Positions 21,893 to 36,800 of a stretch of DNA of 64,000 bases are shown here, in pieces (the stretch's first letter is position 1; every line of letters begins with the position of its first letter). The translations under genes and the position numbers were made by a program. The notes under the pieces are model-generated. The model had not been told where the DNA came from, made no database searches, and worked only from the letters and a program-made list of their open reading frames with translations. This DNA comes from Marthasterias glacialis. Its lineage: Eukaryota; Echinodermata; Asteroidea; Forcipulatida; Asteriidae. The DNA lies in assembly GCA_911728455.2 (NCBI GenBank), contig OU452234.1, positions 11,246,031 to 11,310,030 on the forward strand, given 5' to 3'.

Positions 21893-24800
21893 CTTTTAGA
21901 ACGCACATCGTCCAGTCAAACTACTCCAACAACCTAAATAAAATCCTGCAACAAAACTTAGTTTTGAAGAAATAGGACAGAAGAGATGTATAAAGAAAGA
22001 GAGAGGTTTGAAGGCACAGACCTTGTTTCTTTATCCCTAATTCGCTTCATACTTACCCAGCGGCCCGCTTACTCGCACAATCGCAGTCGCTGTGTTGTTG
22101 TTGATGGAGCATTTGTAGGACCCGTCGAACACGGGGGAATAACTGCTTATATCCAGGTATAGGTGAAATGATCCGCCCGCGCGGTTTTCATGAATGGTGT
22201 AAGAGGCATCGTCGGATAGCATCACCTCGGTGTTGCCGCTGACTCTCAGCCAATCAGCATGGTAGACGGTGGTGACGTCACTTGCTTCGCAGGTGAGGCG
22301 AGCTGATTGGCCTGTGATCAGTTTTGCCACACTAGCTTTGACCGTTCCCCGATAAGCTTTGTTTACAAAATGACAATTTGATGGAGTTTTAACATGAGGT
22401 GTGTGGGGCGTGGGTTTTGTGGGTTGGAAAGATCGTTCTACAATGGGAGACTTTAAAGGACGCTAGGTGGCAGCAGAATTAACAGGTTAATCCATTAGTC
22501 TCGGAAATGTATGCATACTCCGAACTACGTAAACAATGGAAAAGTACCTGATATGTCTGCTGCCACCCAGCGTTCCAAAGTCTCCCATTAGAAAATACAA
22601 ATGATGTTGTCATCCTGTGTGAACCAGCCATAACCAAAGGCGAACTAATTGTTCGAAATGGCAACCAGCCAAACTATCGAGGACAACATCCAACAAAGTA
22701 TTGTCAAATACTCATGGTTCTGATATAGATAAATGACATTATTATAAAGCCCCCCCCCAAAAAAAACTTTACATTATAAATTATTTTGCATATATCTTAC
22801 ATATTATTCACGTACCGGTATACAAAACTAAGGAACAATAAACCCAATAAAAAATACCCTAAATTTGAGATTTTGTGACGGTGGCTAGTGGAACCGGGTG
22901 ATATCTGGCTGGTCCAAATTTTTGCTTTATTAAATTATTACTACGGTAAGGACTATATAGCTTTGCCCTGTGTGATGCTACACTCCAAAAACCAAAGTGT
23001 TGAATCAACACTAAAAGAGTTCAGTGCTGAAACGCGTTTGACTCCTTTTGGGGAACATTTTCTGGTGAGCGAAACTATCACATAATAAAATCGATAAAAG
23101 CAAATACAACAAATGATAATGTGACGTTGATCTGGTAATACTGATACTTTGAAGTTGCTTTTTGAAAGAGGGCCGATAATGTTCTGATGCTTTTACAGGA
23201 AGGTGAAACCCCCACCCTCATTTTTTTAATTTTTTATTATGATCTTTACCGTATAGAGCTGCAAGCGTTGCACTGACAGGATCCCCAGTTGCCCCTAGTT
23301 GTGCAGAACAAACGTAGTTACCATCGTCCACATCGTGATTGTAATGGTGCACATATAGCAACGATCGCTTGGTGAAATTTCCAGCATTTGATTGAATCTT
23401 GTACAAATATAAAATAAGATTTTTTTTTCATTAGTCACTAACAACTTTAAAACTGGTGCCATTTTCGAAACAACGGCTTTTGCTTAGGGTCTGGCTTTGG
23501 GTCTGGCTTGGGGTCCGGCTTGGGGTCTGGCTTGGGGTCCGGCTTGGGGTCTGGCTTGGGGTCCGGCTTGGGGTCCGGCTTAGGGTCTGGATTAGGGTCT
23601 GGCTTGGGGTCTGGCTTGGGGTCTGGCTTGGGGTCCGGCTTGGGGTCTGGCTTGGGGTCTGGCTTGGGGTCCGGCTTAGGGTTCGGCTTAGGGTCGGGCT
23701 TGAGGTCCGGCTTAGGGTCTGGCTTGGGGTCCGGCTTGGGTTCCGGCTTGGGTTCCGGCTTGGGTTCCGGCTTGGGGTCCGGCTTAGGGTCCAGCTTATG
23801 GTTTGGCTTAGGGTCCAGCTAGGGTCCTTCTTAGGGTCCGCCGGCTTAGGGTCCTGCTTAGGGTCCTGCTTAGGGTCCGGCTAAGGTTCTTGCTAAGGGT
23901 CCGGCTGAGGGTCTGGCTTAGGGTCTGGCTTAGGATCTGGCTTAGGCTCCATCAGTAATTTTGAACGTACTTTCTGTGTGGGACTTTAGCAGGTGGAACG
24001 GTACCTAAAAGCCGCAGCTGAAGCCTAGGTCTCGTTTTTGAATAATTATGTTCTTAGCATTTGGGGCACTATTTAATTGATTGCATTCTGATAATTGTTT
24101 GAACTGATTTGGACAGTTTTAAAAACTAATTAGCACATTTAAATTGCAATTCACCTTTCAAGATACATTACTGAATTGGCATTCAGGTTGGCTAAATGGT
24201 TTCTTTTTTTGCCTTTCACCTCTGTGACCTCGGTTCGAATCCCAGACTGGAGCCTTGTATGGTGTTCTATAATGGACACTTAAACGGTGACTTTTTTTCT
24301 TCATGCGGCGCCTTTTTTTTTTTGGCGGCGATTTTTTTTTTTGGCGGCGACTTTTTTTTTACGCGGCGACTTTTTTTTTGCGGCGACTTTTTTTTTGCGG
24401 CGACTTTTTTTTTACGCGGCGACTTTTTTTTTTGCGGCGACTTTTTTTTTGCGGCGACTTTTCTTTTGCGGCGACTTTTTTTTTACGCGGCGACTTTTTT
24501 TTTTGCGGCGACTTTTTTTTTGCGGCGACTTTTTTTTGCGGCAAATTTTTTTTCGCGGCGAATTTTTTTTTTGCGTCGACTTTTTTTTTGCGGCAAATTT
24601 TTTTTCGCGGCGAATTTTTTTTTGCGGCGACTTTTTTTTTGCGGCGACTTTTTTTTTACGCGGCGACTTTTTTTTTTGGCGGCAACTTTTTTTTCGCGGC
24701 GACTTTTTTTTTTACGCGTCGCCTTCCGGGTTGTGATCGTGCTGGGGGGATTCCCCATATCAGGTAAGTCACGCGCAAGCGCACAACTGATCTACTTCCG

Positions 24801-27800
24801 TATTGTACTCGACTGGCGGCGCAGCAAATAATATGGACTAAACCCATTGATTCCCGACCAGAGAGACAATATCCTTTTTCATTCATGACATCTATGAATT
24901 GTATATCCTACGTTAAATTCACGTTTTAAGAATTAACATATTAAATGTGATAAAGAGGACATCTAAAAATAAGATCGAGTTCACAACTCTCCTTTTTGTA
25001 ATTGTACACGCTGCACGGAAAAATGTTTAGTCTCTCGACAGACATTATTAAACATATATAAACATATTTAAACATATGGCGTGTCGTGTCGAGTGTATTC
25101 CGAATTATTTGCTGCGCCGCCAGTCGAGTACAATACGGAAGTTGATCAGTTGTGCGCTTGCGCGTGACTTACCTGATATGGGGAATCCCCCCAGCACGAT
25201 CACAACCCGGAAGGCGACGCGTAAAAAAAAAAGTCGCCGCCAAAAAAAAAAGTCGCCGCCAAAAAAAAGTCGCCACCAAAACAAAAAGTCGCCGCCAAAA
25301 AAAAAGTCACCGCAAAAAAAAAGTCGCCGCAAAAATTAAAAGTCGCCGAGTAAAAAAAAAGTCGCCGCCAAAAAAAAGTCGCCGCAAAAAAAAAACGCCG
25401 CCAAAAAAAAGTCGCCGCGTAAAAAAAAAGTCGCCGCCAAAAAAAAGTCGCCGCCAAAAAAAAGTCGACGCAAAAAAAAAAGTCGCCGCGTAAAAAAAAA
25501 GTCGCCGCCAAAAAAAAGTCGCCGCCAAAAAAAAGTCGACGCAAAAAAAAAGTCGCCGCGTAAAAAAAAAGTCGCCGCCAAAATAAAGTCGCCGCGTAAA
25601 AAAAAAGTCGCCGCCAAAATAAAGTCGCCGCAAAAAAAAAGTCGCCGCAAAAAAAAAGTCGCCGCAAAAAAAAAGTCGCCGCGTAAAAAAAAAGTCGCCG
25701 CCAAAAAAAAGTCGCCGCAAAAAAAAGTCGCCGCATGAAGAAAAAAAGTCACCGTTTAAGTGTCCATTATAGAACACCATAGCCTTGCATGTGGATTGGG
25801 TTTTCAGTCCCCCTCTGATTGCGTGGGTTTTCCCTATTTGGGGTTTTCCTCCCACATCTAAAACTGACATTTCTTCATCATCTTCTCTACACAGGTATCT
25901 TCAGGCCTACGGGTCACAGTGGAAGTCTATTTTGAGGGTACCTTGGTTTCATTACCAGAAAGATATAACAATAATAATTACAAGCAAAGACAAATATACT
26001 TTGAGCAAAATGAAAAAATACTAAGGTGTACTCAGCGAGCAAGAATTGGAGTTTGCCATGACTGGAATACAAATTTAAAACAAAGTCATAAACAAGACAA
26101 CACGATCAACCTACCTGATATTTTCCTGTCGTCTTATTCACGGATTCACCGCTAGGAGTTAACCATGTGACGCCAGGAATGATATTCGAGTAGAACTGTA
26201 CTTCGCATTCCAGCCGGTAGGTATTTGTGTTCTCGTCGTAGACAGCGCTCTGCTGTCCGATTGTCAGACCAGTCTCTGAAGAAAGGAGAGCATAGAGTCA
26301 ATGAACAAAACTGAGCAGACAACTGAGGTAAAAACATACAATTTTAAAGTGATTCTGTGCCCAAACTTAAACATTCAAAATTTCCAGGTCAGAATTGATT
26401 CCGGTTACCAGGGGCCTGACCAATATCTGGGCCAATGACCCGGAATCTGGGTCAAACTGACCCAAAACTGTGTTAGACTGACACAGAATCCAAGTCAAAA
26501 ATTCAATTTTTAGCCAGTTTCTGGTTCAGTCTGACCCAGAAATGGGACAGGCCCCCTGGCACCCAGAATCTGGGTCAATTCTGACCAGGGAGTTTATAGA
26601 CTGTATTGCACTGGGGACAAAAAAAACACGAAGATTTTTGGTTTTGTTTGATGTGGGTAAATTTATGGGTGCATTCAGCTAGCCCAGGTCACCGACCCAG
26701 ATGTGCTCATCCGGTTGAGCCCCCGATGAGAGCAATTCACACGTCTACTTCTCCCGTCTACTTTCTACAACAAACCGAAACTAAAATACAGCGTAAATTA
26801 TTTGATAAGCTCATCAGGTCAATACAAAAGTAACCGACCTTTGATTACAAAAAAATAGTTAATGCTTACAAAGTCGCTGTATTAAGGGTGAAAATGGGTG
26901 TCAAAACTTCCTTGAAGGGCCCGTCTGAATAACTTTTAAAAAGGCAGCAAATAAAGTACATTAATTTCATCGTGCAAATAATCGATTGTACTGAGCAAAG
27001 ACAAAAGGAAAGAACGAACTTGATGGCGGTTGAACACTTACCGCCACTCACGACCGTGACGGCACTGGCGGTGTCAGAGTTCACGTGACATGCGTACTCC
27101 CCGTCATCAGCTTCAATGAATTGCTTTATTGTGAGAGTCGAAACCCAGTTAGTAGCGCTGTTCTCGATGTTCACTATGTCGACGCGTCCACTGGGACCGA
27201 TGGAAGCGAATGTTTCGTTCGACCTGTTAGGGCGGTTGCTCCACTCTATGTCATAGATGTCGTCACCGGAAGCTGCACACGTCATGCTTACGTCGCTGCC
27301 AAAGTAAACAACTGAGGCAGCGATTACAGACACTGAGCCATTAAAACCTGTAATGACAATGAAATATCACAGTTGTTTTGAAAAGACTATTGTGCGCAAA
27401 ATTATGTATAATTCTAAAACTTTAAAATTGATGAGATCAGTCAACTACAATCCAATGTTATTCTTAGACTAAAGGACACAGGAGACAAGATTATTCTGTT
27501 TCGTGACATAATGCCACAGCTTGAATTTATTTGTGATTCAGCCAGAAATTTTTTTTTACCAGATACCAATGTTTATTTTATATTCAGGGCAAACTGGCAA
27601 ATAATTTTAAGAACTCAAGTGGGGCACACCAGACCCCCTGGGCACACCCGACCCAGCCAAAAATTGGGCACACTAGACCCATTCAAACACATATGTAGAA
27701 ACTTGACAAAATGTCAAACTACATGAACATGCTGAGCAAACCAAACCCAGCCCTATGAGGCCATGTAGGCCTACAGTCCTCAAGAATTAACTACACACGT

Positions 27801-30800
27801 GTAAACGTGTGTTACAGAATTTTGGCAAACCATGCCAACAAAACATTGAAGGAAGAAATTCTTTCAATATCAATTCAAAACACCTGTAATGATAAACCAC
27901 AAAAATACAATTTTTTACACAATATAAACCCAGAAAGGCCCACCGTTTATACTAACGGTCGGAATGACCCCTGGTAAACATCACAGGGCGCCAGTGGTAT
28001 TACTAAGCCTATTACTGTAAACTTATAGTTACCTGACCAGTACATGTATTTAATACCTACAAGTAAAATTGGGTTAAATTACCTAAACAAAATGGCCATT
28101 ATGATACAACCATCAAAATTGATCCTGTGTTTGATAAATTTCCCGCCCCCAAAATGCCAAAAGTGAAAGGAGGAGATGGGGATGGAGGTGGGTGATTAAA
28201 CACCATTGAGGTCACATACAGATGTGATCTCCTTGAATAGCTGTGACAAAGTGAAACAAATTTCTTACCAAGAACAGAAATGACATAGGATAAGATGCTG
28301 ATTGGCTGCAAGTTGAAACCTTCCTCCCATTGGTTATTAAAAGAGCCAATCAGGACAAACTGCCACTAACCCCTGATTGGTCAAAAAACCAGGATCTGAT
28401 TGGTTGAACGGAGTGGAGCTTGGATCCTTGTTTGTCACGAAAATGTCAATGGGATTTTATGTGTTAAATGTTCTGCATAAGAATTGTGTACAGCATCAAT
28501 GTAGGTCAACCCCTCCCACTGCCATGAACTGCTTATGCAAATGATTTACTGATCCACTCTATGACTGGTCAACAGTTTACTAAACTTGGCTGTTATACAA
28601 TAAACAGGATCCTCAGTTTGTCACAAGTACATGTAGGTGATGGAAATTACCATGGTTCGGTTTCTGCACTGTGTGCAACTGTTAACCTAAATGTACATGT
28701 ATTGCACAGAACACATGTACAAGGTAAGAAGAACAATTAAACATGTACTAAAGCTAAGAATAAGGCATTTGATCACTGAATGATAAAATGTGTTGTCCAG
28801 GTAGGGAAAATGACAGTTTATCTTAAAGGGGCTGTGTCGTCATGGTTACAGCAGTATTAATGGAATAACCCAGCTACTACGCACGCGTCGTACGCACTGG
28901 CGGTCACGTCAGTTTTTCAAAGACGGCACATTTTGTGATTTGACCGCAAATTCGTGCTTGTGCAGTATCTGGGTGAGAGATCATCTTTCCATGAACAGCC
29001 ACAGGCCTGTTAAAATCATGACAGCATAACCCCTTTCAGCCTATAAAATGAGTCGATAAGGCGTGGTTTCGTTTTCCAACGAGATTATCTAAACCAACAT
29101 GCTATCTGCTCATAAATCAACGAACAAAAAATACCACCAAGAATTGCATTTTGTTTGAAATTTCCTTCAAAGTGCATTTTACAATAGTTTTAGAAAAAGG
29201 AAATACAACAAAGGAAGTGAACAAATGATTTTATTGGTCAAATTATTTATACAAAAATGTCCACTCACTATATTGTGTGTAAATGCTTTCCACCACGGTC
29301 TCAGCTCCCGCAGTGGCCTTGCATGAGAACTCTACGCTGTCATTGGCTGGCTGGAAGCCAGTCAGGCTCAATACAGATACCTTGGTGGGGAACACGCCAT
29401 CTTGGTCAGAGATTTGAAAGACGCCATCTGCTTCTGAGATCGCTACATTATCAGCCAGCCACGTGACATTGGGCAGGGGGTAGTGCTCAGCTTGGCAGGT
29501 GAAGGTGAAGTTATTGGTAATGACGTCATACATCTTAGTTAGTCCCACAATTCTAAGTGTTGACTCTGCAGTCGATGGAAAGAAACAGCAAAGACATCAT
29601 TTTTTAGCATTCAATAATCCATGCATCAAAAGATTTAAAAGCTGCGTTGGCCACAGTGGTGAGAGGCAAGCTCTTTGTGCACTAGCCACCCTAGTCGCTG
29701 GCCTTGATTTAAAGGACTTTGACGTCATTAGGGCAGTAAATGGAATAACCCAGTTACTACAAGCACGTGCGCACATGGTCACATCACAGTTTGACAAAGA
29801 CGGCACCCTTTTTGATTTGACCGCAAGTGGGCGCATGGGCAGTATCAGGGCGCATGCACAGCCACAGGGCCTGCTATAACAATCACAAAACAGCCCCTTT
29901 AAGCGTGCTGTAAACTATGTATATAATACTCTCTTAATGTAAAAGAGTGAAAAACCACTCTTTTTGTCAGCCATACCACTCTTGCACGGAGCCATATGGT
30001 GGACAACTCTTTTTAGAGTGAAAAACATGTGTTTTCACCAGATTCAGAGTGAAACTCACTCCACTTTCATTCAAAACAGGATGGTGAGCAGTGAGTTTCA
30101 CTCTCAAAAGAGCCAAACTGACAACACTCTGGCAAGCGAGTGAGATTTTCACTCTTTAACATTCAGAGAGTGCATGCTCAGGACTTGTTGGCGCTGGAGG
30201 ACTGGCTTAGAGATAAAGATGCTTCTAGTGTACAATCAGCATGATCTAAAAAATCAACCATGTTGCTGCCAGAGTGGTGGTGGTGGTGGTGGTGGTGGGG
30301 GGGGGGGCAGGTTTCCCTGCGCTCGCTTACCCAATGCTGAATACCCCAAATGCTGGATACCCCATGGATAAACATATAGCAATATACTTGGTTGGAGAAC
30401 AGAACATTTGCCTTACATCCAAGTAATGCGTAGTGAGCCCAGAAGAAAGTTTTAAGGCTGTACGACCTTTTTCCAGGCAAACAATTTACTTTTTTTTGGC
30501 CCCAGCAGAAGGTCACAAGCAATAATGTGGCTCTTTTGAAAAAATTACGGCATAACTGTTGTGTATTTGTTGCTAGTATTATACCTAAGATGTGTTTTTC
30601 CATTTCTATGCAGAATTTAAATTTCCTAAATGACTTACAAATAGCAGAAAAACAACAAAACTTTTAAACACTCAGTTTTCTTGAAACACAGTTTTGGACA
30701 GTAATTGCTTACGACCTTTTGCCGGTCACACTTTCGTTACGACCTTCTTGCGGGCACACGACGTTGTACGTACCTCCCACGGCGCAGCCGTAGATCTCCA

Positions 30801-33800
30801 CCTTCATCATGATCTCACTACCTTGCCACCGTCTTGGGTTAAACCGGAGGAACCTGGTGGTGATGTTAGGATCAAGAGTGTTGTAACTTGCCCGACCTCC
30901 ATCAATGGCAGTCACAATGTTTATGGGTTGCTGAAAAGATTCAAGGTTACCTATTTAAAGTATCAAATGGGCTTAAAGGAAATCTAATGAAATCGAGGCA
31001 GCCAGTGAAATAGACTGGTTCCTGTATAACTCAAGCATTATGGACATTTTAGGCAGACAGGAGGTTCAAACGACGCTGATTGAACCACGTTAAGGGTTGC
31101 AATACAATGGCCTCTCTCTTAAAGCGAATCCTGTCACTTTTTGTTTTTATATCAGCCCTGTGAAGCAGGCTGATAGATTGTGATGCAAGGATTCTTTTTC
31201 CTTCTTTTTTTGTTTAAACGGTCACGTGATCAAAATAAAAATGAACGGTAATAACTAAAATTGAATTGAATTGAACTCCTAAACTATTTGACCGATTTTT
31301 ACCCAAACTTGGTCAAACTAAGCCATGACACCTGCCCTATCTATGGATGGTGAAACAATTTGGCCAGTGGTCATCTGGTGGTCAGTAGTGGTCATTTTAT
31401 GAATATTTACAAAATGCTTCTTCTCCCACATTCTTTAGCCGATTGCAGCAAAACTTTGTGGAATACTTCGTAGCCTTATAATACACTTGGGGTGTACACA
31501 GAATTAGGCCGGTGGTCACCTATCGGTCAGCAGGGGTCATTTTATAAAAAATTCTCTGCTCAAGAGCTTTGTGACACCTGCCCTATCTATGGATGGTGAA
31601 ACAATTTGGTGAGTGGTCATCTGGTGGTCAGTAGTGGTCATTTTATGATTATTTACAAAATGCTTCTTCTCCCACATTCTCTAGCCAATTGCAACTAATT
31701 CCCATGGCCATCATTTAGTTCATAGGGCTGATATACTCGTGCTTCGTGAAGCACTTAAGCTCTAGTTTACTTACTATTTCCCATGAAGCAGAACCAATGT
31801 CTTTATGGTACAGGTCTAACTCATCTACCATGGACGTAGGGCTTTCGGTTGCCGGATCGCCTTGTATGGCAATACCAGTTATCTATACAGACATTGTGAA
31901 ATAACATGTTAATAAAGGCTCTTTTGTAAACGAGTGGTGTCATGGGTGACTTAGTTTATACTCTTTAAAACAAACGTTTTTAAAGAGAGCTTTCATACAA
32001 TAAAACAAATATATAAACTATATATATATATAAAAATATGTAACACTAACAACTAACATCTTCTCACATTGAAGAAAAGTATACTACAACGACGGTAAAT
32101 TACAAAAACTCACGTCATATGCCACGCCAAGATCAAAATCAAGCTTCTGAGTGTTATCACTGACAGCTGGTACCCATGCATCCCCGCTGTTCACGCTAGG
32201 AACCTAAAAGTGAACATATTTTCAACACATATTTTTAACAGGCATGGCATCAGTATCTTACAAAGCTTTTAAAGGGACACAAGTGAAGAAAAAAAATTGA
32301 AGATTTTGTTTCGTTCGAAAGAAGATTATTTTCGTTCGAACTCAGATTTTTTTCTTTCGAACCCAGATTATTTTTTGTTCGAACGCAGATATGTCTATAT
32401 TTTCACCTATGTCCCTTGAAAAGCTCCATAGTTTGTTGCGGAGACCGTAGAAAAATAGTGTCCACTTTATGCACAGTTATGTTCAAGAAGGCTATTGTAT
32501 GTAAGTTTAAAAAGAAATCTGATACATTTGATGTCATTATCATACTTAATAGACCATTATCATGCCGCCACCATCTTGGTATTAGTTCTTACAACCACAT
32601 GACAGTAATGAATGCTACTATTCATTGTACATAAAGGAACCTGACTATTCCTCCTTCCAGCCTCAGTTTGGTTACATTGATTTGAATGGGAGAAAATCAA
32701 GATGGTCGCACCATGATAAAGATCTAAAGGGACGCTTCCTAAAATTGAGGAAGATGTGCTCTTCTCAGAAGCACTCCTACTTTGTCACGACTGAGAACGA
32801 GGGTCAACAGGACAGTGGTGGGTCAACAACAACGAGAATGTCGGTCAAAAGTAACGACATTGTGGTGGGTCAACAACAACAAACATTCTGGTGAACAGTA
32901 AAAAGAGTGTGGTGGGTAACAACAGCGAGAATGTGGATTAACAGTAACGAGAATGTGGTGGGTCAACGACAACAAGCATTTTGGTGAACAGTAAAAAATA
33001 ATGTGGTGGGTCAACAACAACGAACATTTTGGTGAACAATAAAAAGAATGCGGTGGGTCAACAACAGCGAGAATGTGGATCAACATTAACAAGAATGTGG
33101 TGGGTCAACAACAACGAGCATTTTGGTGAACAGTAAAAAGAGAGTGGTGGGTCAACATCAGCGAGAATGTGGATCAACAGTGATGAGAACGTGGTGGGTC
33201 AACAACAACAAGCATTTTGGTGAACAACAAACTTAATGTGGTGGGTCAACAACAGCGAGAATGTGGATCAACAATAACAAGAATGTTGCGGGACAACAAC
33301 AATGAACATTTTGGTGAACAGTAAAAAGAATGTGGTGGGTCAACAACAATGAGAATGTGGTTGAACAACAGCGAGAATGTGGTCAAAACTAACGTGACTT
33401 CGGGTTGAAAGAAACGACGATGACGAGAAACAGTAAGAGAGTGTCAGTCTCTCAACAATAATGTAAATAATTGAACCGTACCTTAAAAGGTTTAAGTTTA
33501 ACCGAAGATGGTGAAATTTGACTCAGCTGAATCTGACCGCTTGAAATACCGATGGGGATCTCGCATACAGATGCTGCATTAACAAAATACAATTAACATG
33601 AATTACAATGGTTCTTTAAAAAAAAGAACTAATTAAAAATGGATTTTGGAAATGTTAATTTTTTGATCCATAATTTCAGCACCTTAATTTGACTTCTCTA
33701 GAAAAACATTAGGAAAATCACGGTAGCACAAAATGATACTCTTCCGGATGCATAGACCGTTCCGGCCTGTCAATCAAAGTGTGCGCGTTGACCAATTGGA

Positions 33801-36800
33801 TCACGCCTTTTGGTCATGTGACCTCGGTCAAACTCTGTCACACGTGCAGTGTAAACGCACACAAACTAATGTGTGTGGGCGGGGCTTGTTGCCAAAGTCG
33901 GAACGGTCTATTACGGCTCCCCACCAATGTAGAACAGTTAAAGAAAACAAAAACAAACACCAAATCTAAGCTGTTCCAAGTTGCTTATCAACCATAACTA
34001 CGTTTTTGTCTTAATTGCTATTGTCATTGTAGCTTTGTACAGCGCATTGAGGATTTCTTCAGTTTTGAAATTTATTAGAATATATTTATGTCTTTTTATT
34101 AGTATTACTCTTAGTAACACAATATTACTCACGCAGGTTGATTGTAACCGTGTTTGCTTCTTTAGTAATTCCGTCTTTCGCGATGCAAACCAGCGTTCTA
34201 TTGGAAAAAATACTGTTGGCAAAATCATCAATCTTCAAGATGGAGGATTCTTGTGTTACATCTGTAATTGTAACTTCTCCCACTTGCCGTACCGGTACGG
34301 CAACATGGGATTGGGATCGATCAAGCCACGCCCACTCCATCGTGAAAGTGACTAACTCTGGATTGCCGATGGTGGCGTCACACTGCAGTCTAAGATTGGG
34401 GTCCAGGTGGTGACTAATCTGCTGTAAACTGTTGAGTTTGAGATAAGTCCCTGAATTTATGGAAAATAAAAAAGAAGCACATGAAATTTAATTAATTGAA
34501 AAACGTGAATTAATTATAGCAGTAGTTGTTTGGATAGCAAATAAATGAGCAAGTTGTACGCAAAAAAAATACTAATAAAAATAACAAAATGCAGCTATAT
34601 TTAAAAAAAAAAATTAATGACATTTACCCTCATGTTTAAAACCAACTTGACAAGTTTAAAAAAGTACAGTGCAAATAAAAATCTCAAAATAACCCTAATA
34701 GAGTGTCTGCAGTTTTCATTTATTCGAAGAAACTTTCAAAGATTAACCTCTTCTGGGCAGAAGTTCGTGAAACTGAACTATAACAATAGCGGGTTCGTTA
34801 TAACACATTAAACACTAAATTTATTAAAATGACTACCAGTGGTTTGTTGTTCTAAATATGGATTTTATATTTGACGATATGGTACCCTCGCTCATAGGAC
34901 TAGCGACTTACAAAAATACAAGTTGTTGACCACCTAACTGGTAAATTTGAGCTAATGCACACCAACGTATACCATTCACAAGTAAAGTTATGCAATTCGC
35001 CCTATACTTTCTAGAGTGGTTGGTTCACAATCAATCAAGATCACTACGTGTACACTACACCCCAAAAGCCAATACTCTGCCGCAATGTGAATGAGGTCAA
35101 ATGTGACAAAGTCAAAGAATAACTGGGTTCTTGGTGTAGGGGTATGATGGGCACAGTGTAGAGAAACCGTTTATATGTGGGAATGCACTAATCCGAGCAG
35201 CGCTCGTTTATGGTGTTTTACACCACCGCTGCTATGGTCGACGCTGGCGCGTGCGACACGACAACAGCGCGTCAGCGGGCATGTTCCAATCAGCATGGAG
35301 GATTCACGTAGTGTGTGTGTGGATGCGCGCGTGTGGCGGCCATAGCTGTGGTGGATTAGTCTATTGACCCCTTGCAGGCACGTCACACTCGCCGACTGTG
35401 CCCACGCTCACCATTTTGGTGGTCAATAGGTTTATGTGTAAACGCCGCATCTCCTAAAATGCGCACTTCACTGAATAACATTGCCCACCAAAATGGCGTA
35501 ACCAAGATTATTGTGATGATGACGTCAGGTGAATTGGGTCAATAGAACTTTCTTTTGCATCATCACAGCCCGAGTTTTTGCCAACCAACATGGAGAAACT
35601 ACGGTGAGCCATCGACACAAAGAAAAAATAGGTAATCACAGTTTGCAAAATAATGTTACACAAATTGTTTGGAATTTGTTGGAGACAAACCGACCAATAA
35701 TGGGATGTATTTTCTTTAATTAAATAGAAAGTTTGCAAAAATGTTGAATTTGGTCACAACGACTGTCAACAAGACTTCAACGTTTTGCTACATTTGGCCG
35801 TCCATACCAACCAGCGCGGTTTGTTGATCAACAATAGAAAGGTCTATAGGGATACATCCGGGGCCTCCCAGGAGTTAACGTAAAAAAAAGTATACCTTGT
35901 GTACTCGGACATCTGTAGCGCACCTCGAAGTCTGGACAAGGCTTAGTATTATTCTCATCTTTGCAGAGGAATCCGTTTGCATTGCACAGATACGGAACCT
36001 CGGGCACGATCCCGCTGGCAATGAGGTCTTCACTGGTCCCCTTGATCCGACATTCGGCACCGATTGGCTCGCTGCACAAATCTGCGTACGACTGATAAAT
36101 AATACAAGATTTTGATATTTTGTTTTAACTGTATGCAATTATTGCATCGAGGATTGGGAACAGTGTGACTTTGATTAAAAAAAATGCCATACGCCTGATA
36201 TGAATGGGAATCATACTTATGGTTGCTTTTCGAGTCATGCAGAATAAAGTAAATTCATAGGCGTCTAGGCTGGATTCGAAGCCACGACCTTCAAAAATTT
36301 AGCACTGATTCGTTCTCCAAAAGACATACAAGCTCACCCTGATGATGAGGTGTTTTAGTTGGATGACCCACTGTAGTGACACGGTGCATTCTCTGTTACA
36401 CTCATTCAGTCATTTAGAACAAGACGCCGAGATGTAAAACACAGAATGGGAGAAAGCGTGACCCTTTTTGAAAGGATAGAGTTTGTTGTGTGTACAGTAC
36501 AGACATCTCTCTATGGAACACTTGCCGCCAATAAAGAAACACCAGATAAGCTGAGGCAGTTGAAAACCCCCCCAAAAACTTACCTTTGCTGAATGCGTAG
36601 TCAAAGTTTCATCCTCAGTCGAACCGGTTGGATCATTTGCGTCGTACCAGGGGGTCCATCGAAATGCAACTACGTAATAAGAGTGATCGAGTAAATTACC
36701 CGTTAGGCATCTTCTAAAAAAGAAATTCCAGGAAAAATTGGGGAAAAGTTTATTCACAATGGGTAAATCATTGAAGATAAACTGCGGATGCTTTTGCTCA

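Noticed and set aside
23456-23884. [12 protein letters not shown] and [12 protein letters not shown] open frames
   Set aside because: Product of a 12-bp minisatellite whose unit is a multiple of three; inside an intron of the opposite-strand gene.
24232-24242. tRNA genes at B-box matches (also 7258, 46676, 49401, 58937)
   Set aside because: GGTTCGAATCC-type boxes are present, but no complete cloverleaf with acceptor stem could be drawn; SINE-derived.
24196-24831. Long open frames (Phe/Arg-rich, [11 protein letters not shown] type) in the foldback left arm
   Set aside because: They come from the GCGGCGAC-T(n) tandem array, occur in all three frames and on both strands, and have no leader or homologue.
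25200-25870. Long open frames (Lys/Arg-rich or Phe-rich) in the foldback right arm
   Set aside because: Inverted copy of the same array; repeat artefact, not a gene.
32814-33385. CRISPR-like array
   Set aside because: Units vary in length with no constant repeat/spacer structure, and the DNA is eukaryotic; minisatellite.
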